A DNA stretch of 64,000 nucleotides, taken from NCBI GenBank assembly GCA_007922305.1, contig ML677364.1:19947326-20011325 (forward strand), written 5' to 3'. The notes beneath the pieces are model-generated. The model saw only the letters and a program-made list of their open reading frames with translations, did not search any database and was not told where the DNA came from. Numbering within the stretch: position 1 is the first letter of the stretch; the number at the start of each line of letters is the position of its first letter. This stretch comes from Dermatemys mawii. Taxonomy: Eukaryota; Chordata; Testudines; Dermatemydidae. Below, one piece after another: positions 27,401 to 39,400 of this stretch. The translations under genes were made by a program, and so were the position numbers.

Positions 27401-30400
27401 CCTCCTATTACCTCCAAGGCCACCACCTCACCTTACATGTGCATTTTCTCTATGGTCCAGGCACCTAATTAGTGGAGTCACGCCTATATGGCTCCTCTAA
27501 TTAGGTGGGTGGCTGTTTGTTCTCTCATGTGTGGCTGCCCAGGTGCTACCTTAGAGGGACTGATCCGTGGGCCACCTGAATGGAAGCCACGGACCACAGT
27601 TTGAGAACCTCTGGCTTAGGTAAATCAACTATTGTAAATTTGTAGTTGACCATCTTTTCTTTGTAAACTAGAAGGCTAAATGAAACCCCAGCTTACAAAA
27701 TATTCCTAAAATGTCTGATCGCTTGTGCAAAATAGCTGTTGTGCTCCTGTTGATCTAGATTGTATCCTTTCGCCGCTGTACTGAGAGTGCTACTTTTCAG
27801 TGGTAAATAAAGTAATCCTTTAGTTTTGTGTAAAGTATTTTGGGATACCTTTTTAGAAAGGTGTTAAGGAGTGTGATGATGATAATGACTAAAAACATAT
27901 TCAAACTAATGCCTAAGAAGTTGAACTGTTGTGTGGTGTTACTGTGCTCTGTTAAAAGCATCTGCTATATTTCATGCATGAAGTGGCTGCTTTTCAATTG
28001 TGGATAATATGTTCAGTGTCTTAGGGTTTGTGTGGATTAGTTAATGTTGGCAAAGTGCTTTTTAGATCCCATTTATTGTGATAATATCCATTTTAACTTG
28101 GATTTTATTAATGTTCTAGAATTTGTGAAAACACAAAAAGACTTAACATAAGTAGTGAAATATTGCAATAGAAATAGATCAGCAGCATAATAAAAGTGCC
28201 TGGCACATCCAGCAGAAAGCACAACAGTAACTCTTAAAGGAGAAGAAATATGACCTCATCAGAATTCCCCGGAATTGTCTACTTTTTCAAGTTTACAGTA
28301 AAGGCTACAATATTTGAGGAAGAGGGAAAGAAATTCAAGACAACACATGTCCAAAAAGTTATATGATACAGTGAATGTGTAAAGCCCTCTAAATTCAGTT
28401 AAACAAATAATTCAGAAAAACTTTAAGCAAAGAATAGGGCACGCTCAGTCTGAATACTGGACAGACCTGACTCTGGTATTAAAGCCCAGAGTGGTATAGC
28501 TAGGACATCAGAAGGCCTTGGCTGAAGTGCTTGAGACCTGTTGAACCCTGGCTTTTTGTCCATACCTCCAATGCTCCCAACTGCCTACTGCATCTCCAGA
28601 CCAGCTAGTAAGTTTTATTTTGGTGTTGGGCTACTCTGTCCCTTACTTCGTGAGAATCTCTTTGGCCTGTTCTGACAACTCATCGCACTTATCCCTCAAT
28701 TCCATTTCCTCCATAAGCTTAAGCTCTGCACCTTTCAGCATGACAGTGGAGCTCAGAAGAGGAAGTGCACTGAGCCAGCTGGGCCAGAGAAAGGACCATC
28801 ACTGGGGCAAGAGGAAGACTGAAGTAGGGCTGCAGAAAAATTTAATATCTTAGTCCAATATATATATCATATTGGACCACTGTTTAAAAACAGCTGTTTA
28901 TAGAAGTAGCTTTGCATATCCACTCATGGATTTTAATGCTATTTGACCCTGTTCACACTGGACAGCCAAACAGTATTAGAAAAAGATTCAAGAGTAGCTC
29001 TTTACTCTAGCTCCCTTTTTGCACCATTGTAGTCAAGCTTTAGTCATGTTCTCACTACCATAAAAGACCTTTGTAACAAAAGAATACTCTGGTAATTGAA
29101 GGAGGCATGGGAGGAACAAAACAAGAAAGCATAGAATATTCTGCAAAGGTGTGTCACAGCAGAGACAGTGTGATTGTGTTGTCCCTTTGTACTTTCCTGT
29201 TCTTACAACTAAAACAGCAGTAATTACAGGTAAGGCTCAAATGTTTTACAAAAGTAAAAATATATTGAAGAATTGTGAATTCCAAAATTACACATTTTCT
29301 AGAGTGCATGGAAAGTTGGTGGTGGTTAGGCTGTTGACATTCCACTATCACATGGTGGATTTTATAACTATTTTTTTCTAGGTTGAGTGCCATGTTTGAA
29401 GTGAACACAGATCTCCAGAAGAATGTAATAATGAAAATCACAGCCGAACTGGCCTGGCCATCCATACTCAGGTCACCACGCCATTTAAGTTTCCCACTTA
29501 CCAATACCAACAGCTCATCAGTAAGTGTGTGTGTTAATAGGATCATTTTACAGTGACACAATGTGGTTTGAATATTTGGAAAAGTTTTTTTATATTCACA
29601 GTTAATATGAATGTAAATGTTTGTCAAATTGTTGCTTTTGTATTAGGAGGAAGAAATTCTTCTAGAAAACCCAGCAGATGTTCCTGTCTATGTTCAGTTC
29701 CTTCCTTTAGCTCTGTATTCTAACCCGTCATCTTTTGTAGACAAATTAATAGAGCGGTAAGTATTATCTGGAATATTTAAACTTCTCTTCCTTTGATGCC
29801 AGATATGCTTCTTGCAGAAAGGTGGAGGGTAACCAATGCAGTAGTTATCAACAGCGGGGTGTGTTACAGAGAGAATTCAGAGCTCTAGTATAAATGGGAA
29901 ATGAAAAGGTAAAGAAACTTTAGTACACTTTCATTGCCAGCCCTCAGTCTGGGGAAAAGCTGGTGAGCTAAACAAATGCTTCAGATTTTCCTCTTTGGAA
30001 TGCACAGTGGAGAAGGGAGAGACCAAACAAAATAAGAAAAATTTGTGGCCATTTTATATGTGTAGTCTTCATTACAGTCATCTTAATAAAAATCCTATGC
30101 TTTTAGCTAGTGTTGAAATCCAAAAATTATTCAAAAGTCTTATAAAGGCCATATTGTCAGTTATGTGAACTTCAGAAATGTCTGTACATTCTAGCTCATT
30201 GTAATACAGGCATGTCGCGTCTTACGCGAGGGTTACGTTCTGCGATTACCGCGTAAAGCGGAAATCGCGTATAGTGAAACTCTCATTGAGTTCACTATAC
30301 TGAACATTTACCCACGAGCAGGCGGAGGGGGGCTCCTGCCCTAATTGAGCGGGTGGGCCAGCTGCTAGCTCCTGCCCCGATCTCACAGCAGGCGGGCGGC

Positions 30401-33400
30401 CCAGCCTCAGCTGTGGGCTGCCGGGCTGCGGGTCTCTGCTGCGGACTGCCAGCTCTGGCCCCCGCCGTGGCGGGCGGGCTGCCGGCCCCAACGCCTGTTT
30501 GTTTTGTTTTGTGGCCAGCTGTGTAAAGTTAATTTCATGCATGTTAAATGCACATAAAATGCGACTGGCCTGTATAGTTTGGTAAGACGTATATGTTTAT
30601 ATTTTAGGTTTAACTTGAGTAAGCCAACAAATTTCAATTTGAGGACACTAGAATTCCAGGTTTCCAGAAACTCTGTAAGTATTTCAAAACACTTTCTTCT
30701 TTTCAAATGTTTTTACATAGCCACACAAATATTGTATAATAATAATACAGCCATAGAGTTCCAAAAAGTTGGAAATTACCATACTAAGAGGCTGTCATCC
30801 AAATTAAACAGCCTCTTAGAACTGGTATGGTAATTTCCAACTTCTTATGCTTTCTGTGTATATAAATGCATCTTACTTCTGTGTGTTCCAGTCTCTGCAT
30901 CTGACGAAGTGGGCTATAGCCCACGGAAGCTTATGCTGAAATAAATTGGTTAGTCTCTAAGGTGCCACAAATATTCCTCGTTTTGTTTAAATATTCCATA
31001 CAGTATATTCTTTGATACTAGTTTTAAATACCCAGGTGGTGGGGCATCTGTCACTTCACTTTTTGTTCAGTTTTTTGACAATCTAAACTTTGTGATCCCC
31101 CTAAGCAAATGTTGTCCTCGAATGTATGAACACTTATTCTTTTCCCTCTAATTAGTCAGTGTTTAGCTAAGCTAGACCTAGTTACTTATTTCTTATTACT
31201 TATTTCAGCGGTTCTCAACCTTTTTCTTTCTGGGGTCCCCCCAACCTGCTATAAAATCTCCATGGCCCTCCTGTGTCACAACTGTTTTTCTGCATATAAA
31301 AGCCAGAGACGGCATTAGGGAGGAACGAGCAGGTCAGTTGCCCAGGGCTCCACACCACAGAGGGCCTCGCAAAGCTAAGGTGCTCAGGCTTCAGCTTCGG
31401 CCCAGGATGGCAGTGCTCAGAGCCCTGGGCTTCAGCCCCATGTGGTGGGGCTTCGGCTTTCTGCCCTGGGTCTCAACAAATTTAATGCCAGTCCTGCTTG
31501 GCGGACCCCCTGAAACCTGCTTGCGCCCCCTATGGGTGCCTGGACCCCTGATTGAGAACCACTGACTTATTTTACTAATGTCTCATAAATCGGTGCTTTT
31601 TTACGGTAAGATCAGGAAAAGATCACTCAAGAAATTTTTAGAAGTTTTAGATTTGTGGTGTTCTTTTACATTGGTAATACTTAGCCTGTCTACCTCAAAG
31701 TGTGTTCTGAAGATCTAATAATTGTAGAGCACTTTGAAGATGTGAAGCACTATATAATTGCAAAGTAGTAATATTGGTGTTAGAGATGCACATGAAACTA
31801 CCCCCCTGAATATCCTGTCCTGTAAGGGTTTTAGGAACCCAGCTGAGTATTTAGTAGCTCAGATTGCTCGTGGTGAATAATCCAGTTGCACCACTTCAAA
31901 GCTGGTAATAAATATAGGAATTTTTGTGCTGTAGATCTTTTGTTTTTCCATTAAAGGCTATAATAGCTTAATTAAAAATAACTAGTGTTGTATATCAAGT
32001 GGTGGCAGAATAGCAGCTACAACATGTTCTTTTTGCCTGATCGAACTCTCACTGACTTATGATTATTTGTATCTTATCAATTACTTGAAGGGAACTTCAG
32101 TTTATGGTGTACGCTCTCATGAATAAGTGTGTGTGTGTGTGTTTAAAAAGACCAAAAACTTTTTTCTGTTACCCTTTGTCTGATAGAGAATTAGAAGACT
32201 TTAACTAGGCTAATTAAGTATTTAAACAACTTCATCAGGAAGCACGTTTTGATATGAGAACTTTATAGAAACTATAGTTTGTATGTACTCAGTGGAATCT
32301 ATGCAAAATTCCCTATTTTTAAAAGTGGTGTTCATTTTTCATTGTCTTAAGGTTCAGCCATTGCAGAGCACTACAGGATTTGCAGCTGGTTTATCTCGAC
32401 ATTCGGTTTTAAACATAGTTTTAAAGCCAGGAGAGCGAAAATCTGTCAAAATAAAATTTACTCCAGTTCTTAATAAGACTGTGTCATCATTAATTATCAT
32501 CAGGTATTTGACGTTTCTGAATTGGGTCTGAGTTAATTAGGTTCTTATTTATGTATAGGTTACACACTTGACCACTTGTGACCAGTAAATTGCCCCATTG
32601 TTTCAGGATTAATTCTGGAATCTCTAGGGTTTGGAATGATGGATTTAGTTTGTATACAGTACACTATGATTTACAGTGGTCAAAGACATTCAGTTTATAT
32701 CTTCAAATATTCATGTATTGCCAATGTTTTCTATTTTAAGATATTTAAATTCTTTTCAAGTTCATTTATACATTTTGTGTTGAAAGTAAGGACTTGTCAA
32801 ACACTATTTTCCTAAAATATTCTTGCTGTGAGAAGTGGAGAGTTTAAATACATGTGTTTACTGTTTTGAAAGAAGCATGTAGAAGTTTTTTGCATTTCTA
32901 AGTGTTAATGATAAAATTTTTATTATAACTAAATCATCAGTTTCTTCACTAAAGTTTAGTGTTCTTTGTGTTGGTTACCACAGCCTCTAACCTGCAAACA
33001 CTTATGCATGGGAATTGAGCAAGATTACTCACATACATAAGACTGTTCTAGGATTGGGATGTAATGTAATGTAGTTTGTGAACATGTTTGTGAGAACAGT
33101 GGAGTGCATATTTATTTTGCTAAATGTTTCTTCTTCTCCCTATTCTCTTTATACAGAAATAATTTGACTGTAATAGATGCTATAATGGTACAAGGCCATG
33201 GAACAACTGAAAGCTTGAGGGTTGCAGGCAAGCCTCCGGGTCCAGGAAGTTCCTTACGTTTTAAGATCACTGAAACATTATTAAAAGATTGTTCGGAAAG
33301 TGAGTATTCTATGAAGATCTTCTACAATGAACAGAAAATCTCATGACATCTGAATATCTACGAATCTAACTACGAATATCTGCAGTAACTAGAAAATATC

Positions 33401-36400
33401 ACTTTTTTCTTGTTTTATAACGCCTAGATTAAATGAATCTCTCAAAATATGTATAATGTTCAAACTCATGGCTGATGTACAATGAGAAGTATTGTATTTC
33501 AATATACAAGCAACATTTTTTATTTTCATAGTGTCTTGGGCATTTTGTCATTGTAAACAGATTAATTAAGAAATGTTAACATACAGATGAAGGTCTGTTC
33601 AATGTTACTTTAGTTTAAAGTGATGGGTACGAGAGGCTATATAACCTCAATTTTTAAGAGCAAAAGAGTGAAGACAGACAAAAGTAACAGAAAACCCACT
33701 AGAATGGTCTTGGATCTCTCAACTGGAGAATAGGTGAATCAGAGCATCAACCAGCCCTCTGTCTTCCTGAATCCTTTAGCAGTCCTCAGCGTGAACGGTT
33801 TGTGTGAGGGGCAGGGAAGGGAGAAGGTAGAGGAATTGGGGCTGAAGAACTAATCAAGAAGATTTGGCCTTCAGCCTTTGCAAGAGAGCCATGATATTTC
33901 TTCATGGAAAGTCAGACAAACCGTTCTCCAGTGAGTGATGTGTAGAAAGCTCAGTTGAAATAGAAAACTCAGACCTGACCTTTAAACAATGGTTTTCCAC
34001 TAGCAGTATAAACTCTTAAAAGGCCATAGTCCTCTTAATGATGCTGACTTCAGTGTCTTTGATGTCATTCGTGAGTTTTATTTTCAGGATAGAAAAGAAT
34101 TTAGTGTTAGAGTACAGATAATACTATACATACTATCTGAAAGTAATGTTTACAACATTCAGTTAAATGGTGCTAGTACAGGAACTGTACAGAAGCAAAG
34201 TAGACACAGTGATGAACAATAGCTTATACCACTACACAATTGCAGGAGGGCAGGTGTTATAAGCAATATAATAGACTAGGGACTGAATGCCTAGGCAGCA
34301 GTTCTACAGAAAAGGACCTAGGGGTTACAGTAGACGAGAAGCTGGATATGAATCAACAGTGTGCCCTCGTTACCAAGAAGGCTAACTGCATTTTGAGTTG
34401 TATAAATAGGGGCATTTCTGGCAGATCTAGGTATGTTATCATTCCCTTCCATTTAGCATTGGTGAGGCCTCATCTGGGGTACTGTTTCCAGTTTTGAGTC
34501 CCACACTACGAGAAGGATGTGGAAAAATTGGAAAGAGTCCAGAGAAGGGCAACAAAAATGATTAGGGGCCTGGAGCACATGACTTACAAGGAGAGGCTGA
34601 GGGAACTGGGTTTGTTTAGTCTGCAGAAGAGAAGAATGAGGGGGGATTTGATAGCTCCTTTCAGCTACCTGAAAGGGGGTTCCAAAGAAGATCGATCTAG
34701 TGTTCTCAGTGGTAGCAGATGACAGAACAAGGAGCAATGGTCTCAAGTTGCAGAGGTGGTGGTTTAGGTTGGATATTAGGGAAAACTTTTTCACTAGGAG
34801 GGTGGAGAAGCACTGGAATGGGTTACCTAGGGAGGTTATGGAATCTCCTTCCTTAGAGGTTTTTAAGGTCAGGCTAGACAAAGCCCTGGCTGGCATGATT
34901 TAGTTGGGAATTGGTCCTGCTTTGAACAGGGGGTTGAACTAGATGACCTCCTGAGGTCCCTTCCAATCCTGATAGTCTATGATTCCATGAATATTAGTCT
35001 CAGTAGATTAGCTTTCTCCTGGTGTTGTGAGGGAATAGAATGCTCTGGAATTGGACATAAACCATTCCACCTGACAGCCATCTGACACTGCTTGCAGAGA
35101 CTTCTGTTTCAACATCTTGTTCAAAGGTCAGCACTTCAACCACCCACCGTTTCCCTGACACATGTATTTCCTAGTGTCACTTTTGAGCTTAAAATGAGGC
35201 TGTTATGGACAGAACTTTGCAAGCATTTTTTGTAGATAATGAGTTTACTGCATTATACTGGCTTAACACAGTCCTAATTGCTTTGTTCTATATTTTTTTA
35301 GAAATGAAATTAAAAGAACCAAATTTCACACTGAAAAGAACATTCAAAGTAGAGAACACAGGGCAGCTTCAGATTAATATGAAGTCCATGGAAATCAGTG
35401 GATATACATGTGAAGGATATGGATTTAAAATTGTTAACTGTCAAGAGTTTACACTAAGTGCCAATGCCTCTAAAGACATTGTCATATTGTAAGTATATTA
35501 TTGAAGTGAGGCCATTTTCATCATGTCAGTCATTTCAGAATAGTCTTATGTTAGAAAATGTATGTACAAGGAAATGTATGTACAAAGCTTTACTGAGTAA
35601 GAAATCGGTGTTGGTTAAATCCTCTTTTTTCATTTAAATTTTGAGTTTCTTAATTTTCTTCTGTACAAACAGATTGTGAAACTTCCTTTGATTTCTAAAA
35701 GCAGAACAAACTGTTTGCAAGAACTTATTAAAGAGATTTCACAGCTGAGTACAGTGTTGTATTTACTGGATGGTGATGAAACAATTTGCTATAACCTTGG
35801 AATTGTATGAACAGATGCATATTAAGACAACTTCATTCAAGATGTCATAGAATATAGACATAGATTAGCATATCTTTTTGGTTAATTGCAATGTATACGG
35901 AAAAGGATCCACCTCTGTATTATGAGTGCAGCTATCATAAAGCACAGCATTTTAATCCTGGAGGCTTTGTGTATGCTACAGTAACTGAAATTGTAGTGGG
36001 TGTTTTAATCACAAATTGCCTACAGAAAGAAACCTCTGCTCCAGAAATGATCTTTGGGCCCTGATTGTATTTAATGCTTCTCTTGTATACTAATTGATTA
36101 GCCTTTACTAAAAATTCACAGAATTTAAGACTGTGAAGGAGCCATCTAATTAACTAGTCTGGCCTTCTGCATAACACAGACCATAGAATTTCACCCACTA
36201 ATACCTGCATCAATCTCAATAATTAGTGATGGGACTACAGCGTAGCTTTCTAGAAAGATACTCAATCTTGACTTGAAGATGAAGTGACAAACTTTCCACT
36301 TTTCTTGGTAATCTGATTCATTGTTTAATTACTGTCATTCAAAATTTTAGTTTGATTTTTTTCTTAAAGAAAAATAAATTGGTCCAAATTTAAATCAGCT

Positions 36401-39400
36401 AGATACAATGGTTGGAATTAATCTGCCATATAAATCTGCATTCTGGTATTGTCTTAATTCAAAGCTTTAATCTTCCCTCTTATTGAATATATTCTTTCTG
36501 TGTATGTACTTAGAGACTGATTTCATTGTCTCTTAAGTTACTTGAATAATATCCATAGGTACTATTTGGCTAAGGTGTAGGGGAGACAACTGATCATCCT
36601 ACTGATTCCGTCAGTTTCAGCAGACCTCCCCAAATTACAGTCATTGCAGTCACTGTTATCTTTTTAAAATACGAAAAGGATGAATAATGTAAATTATTTA
36701 GAACTTAAAACTGTCTTACTGGACTTAGTCTTAAAATATGGACAGTTCTAACAATCTGCATTTACTTTTTCAGGTTTACACCAGATTTCACTGCTTCCAG
36801 AATCATTCGTGAGCTGAAGTTCATTACAGCAGGAGGCTCTGAATTTATATTTGTATTGAATGCATCTCTTCCATATCATATGTTAGCAACATGTGCAGAA
36901 GCCCTGCCCAGACCCAACTGGGAGTTGGCACTGTACATAATCATCTCAGGAATAATGAGGTACGAGTTGCTTGTACCTGCATAATGTACATGGGGTTGTC
37001 CAAGTTTGAATACAAAATCCAGAGGGTAGATGCTTAGCTTTTAGTATAATTTAGGATACATTTTGTATACAGTGCAATTGATAGTTGATATAAAATAACG
37101 TATTATGGTAAAATGAAGTTAAGAATAAACAGGTGCAAATTATTGTGGATTTTGTGATAACATCATGGTGTTAGGCATTCTAGCTTTCTGTAAAAACTAG
37201 TGCAAAACACAGCATATGTTTACCCAGAACATCTTTGCTAAGATCAAATATTGTACTCCTATTAACTGTGATGATGTGTGATTGTTTATAGCTGTAACTA
37301 AGCCAGACTTGAACCAAGTTATGAACTGAGGCAATGTTGTTAAACGGGCCTCCTTTTGAAGGGGAGAAGTCGTTCTTCCACAGCGCTGCACCTTAGTGAG
37401 ATATGAAACAATGACTTAGATGAGTTTAGCAGCAAATGCCTTTTGAATGATTTAATTCTGCTGCCATTTTTATATGTGACAGACAACTGGTGATACTAAT
37501 AATGGAATTTCCGAGAACCTGGAGAGCATTGTTGAGTCATATGTAAACTTTAAAATAGAGTACCATCAGTTAGTGAGGTTACATAGCAGCATATGAATAC
37601 GCCGGACGAAACACAAAATCTTTCAGAAAATGTAGTTGTGCTTACCATGAGAGATTGTTAGCTTTTGAACTGAAAAATTGATTACACTCTGTAGGCTGAA
37701 CTATGCCGCCTCAGATTAGTTTGTGAAATCTGAAGAGATTATAAGCTGTGTCATGCTTGTTCAGTATTTGTATGGGAGACTTCTTTCCTCAGATACCCAG
37801 GATGCTACAAGAAATGATATTGGTATTTCAATAAGTGGCTTTTTCCTTAATTAGTATTTTATTAGTATTGTAGCATTCAGCCTCATCACACCTACGATGA
37901 CGACAAAATTAATTTTATTTTTTTTTCTCTTCTGTTCCCTATAGTGTACTCTTTCTCTTGGTAATTGGAACAGCCTATTTAGATGCTCAAGGAATTTGGG
38001 AGCCATTCAGGAGGCGCCTGTCCTTTGAGGCATCAAACCCTCCCTTTGATATGGGAAGGCCATTTGATCTCAGGAGAATAGTTGGAATTTCATCTGATGG
38101 AAAGTAAGGAGACACGTATGAATAAAGCTGCTTTTCTCCTAGAACAGGATACTAATCAAGGTCGCTCTCCTAACAAAAGGGACTGGTAATGCAGCAATAA
38201 CTTGAGGGCATCCAAATAGTGTGCAGAGGGTGGAGGAATTCCTACTTTTTTGTGAAAATCAACATAATAAATAATATACTACCTGTCAGAAAAACAGACG
38301 TAAGTATATAATGCAGCAGACGTAAATCTCTCTGTCACAGAGGTAGTCAATAGGCAGACCACAGGCCAAATCTGGACCACCAGATACTTTTGAATGGACT
38401 GTGAAATCTCTTTATATACTACTTCTTATTGTTGTGTTGTGAAAAATGTTTCTCTGGAGTCTGGACCTTGACTGTACTTTACAAAAAATAGACTACCTCT
38501 GGCCGCCTAAGGCTTTATTTGTAAAAGAAACTCCCCACACCAGTATTCCTTGTCACAAGTACTATGTGGTGTTTCTGTGATTTATCCAGAAATGTAAATA
38601 AGCAAGTGAATAATGGATATTAAGAATTACTGACTTGTCAGCTGAGCTTTAAGGGAGTTCTCATGTTACATTTTTGTGATAAATAAGCCAAGAACTTTGT
38701 AGTTCAGGATTACTAATTGATGTCATAACTCTTCTTGTGTAGAGGAACATACACTTACTGTGTATTTGAACACACTTGCTCTTCTTCCAGCTTGAATGCA
38801 CTTGGATCAGACTCTAATCACAGTTCCTCCAGAGGAATCTTCGGAGCAGGTGGTTCCTCATCACGATCCAGTGCAGGGAGTCATAAGCAATGCAATCCAA
38901 CAGCACATCTGCACAGCAATAGAAATTCAGCTGATATTGAAAATGTCAAATCTAAAAACAATTCAAATGTTGCTAGTAGGACTTCTCTACAGACAGCATC
39001 CATGCAGTCTTCTAACAGAGGAGGTCCCCTTATCCTGGATTCGAGTGCTACAGCTCAGAATCACACAGCAGGCAGAAGATCCAAGGGGGCAAAGCAGAAC
39101 CAGCAAATAAACCAGCAGCATTCTCAAGTTCTCTTAGAGCAACATTCACAACAGCCAACACCAACAGTGCCTCAGCAACAAGAGCAACAGACTGAGAGTT
39201 CTTTGCCACAATCCCCACTTCTTAACCCTTCACACCCAGAATGTACCAGCAACACAAGGCACAGCTCAGAGGATTCAGATATCACTGGTCTGATAGAAAC
39301 TATGGACAAAGAGTTTGACCATCCAGAATCCCCTTCCCCAGAAGTGTTTGCAGAGCAGCCCCCATCTCCAGTAACAAAAAACAAAGGTAATACAACTCTG

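Larger units (their letters stand above)
26731..29381 (+). other. Intron e17-e18
   Basis: 2.7-kb intron with a hAT-like element (26918-27613) and a MIR-like 3' fragment (about 27770-27885). The rest is unique AT-rich sequence; antisense open frames overlapping e18 are shadows. Confidence 0.8.
30675..32351 (+). other. Intron e20-e21
   Basis: 1.7-kb intron packed with repeats: a foldback hairpin and antisense short interspersed repeat (30766-30985), a hAT-like element (31206-31564), a MIR-like end (31680-31775) and a (GT)8 run (32127-32142). Confidence 0.85.

Noticed and set aside
29154..29627. 157-codon minus-strand open frame
   Set aside because: It overlaps exon e18 in antisense and has no protein signature; a shadow of coding sequence.
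34240..34903. Reading frames resembling a protein with [14 protein letters not shown]
   Set aside because: They are broken relics of the CR1 reverse-transcriptase protein and not a host gene.
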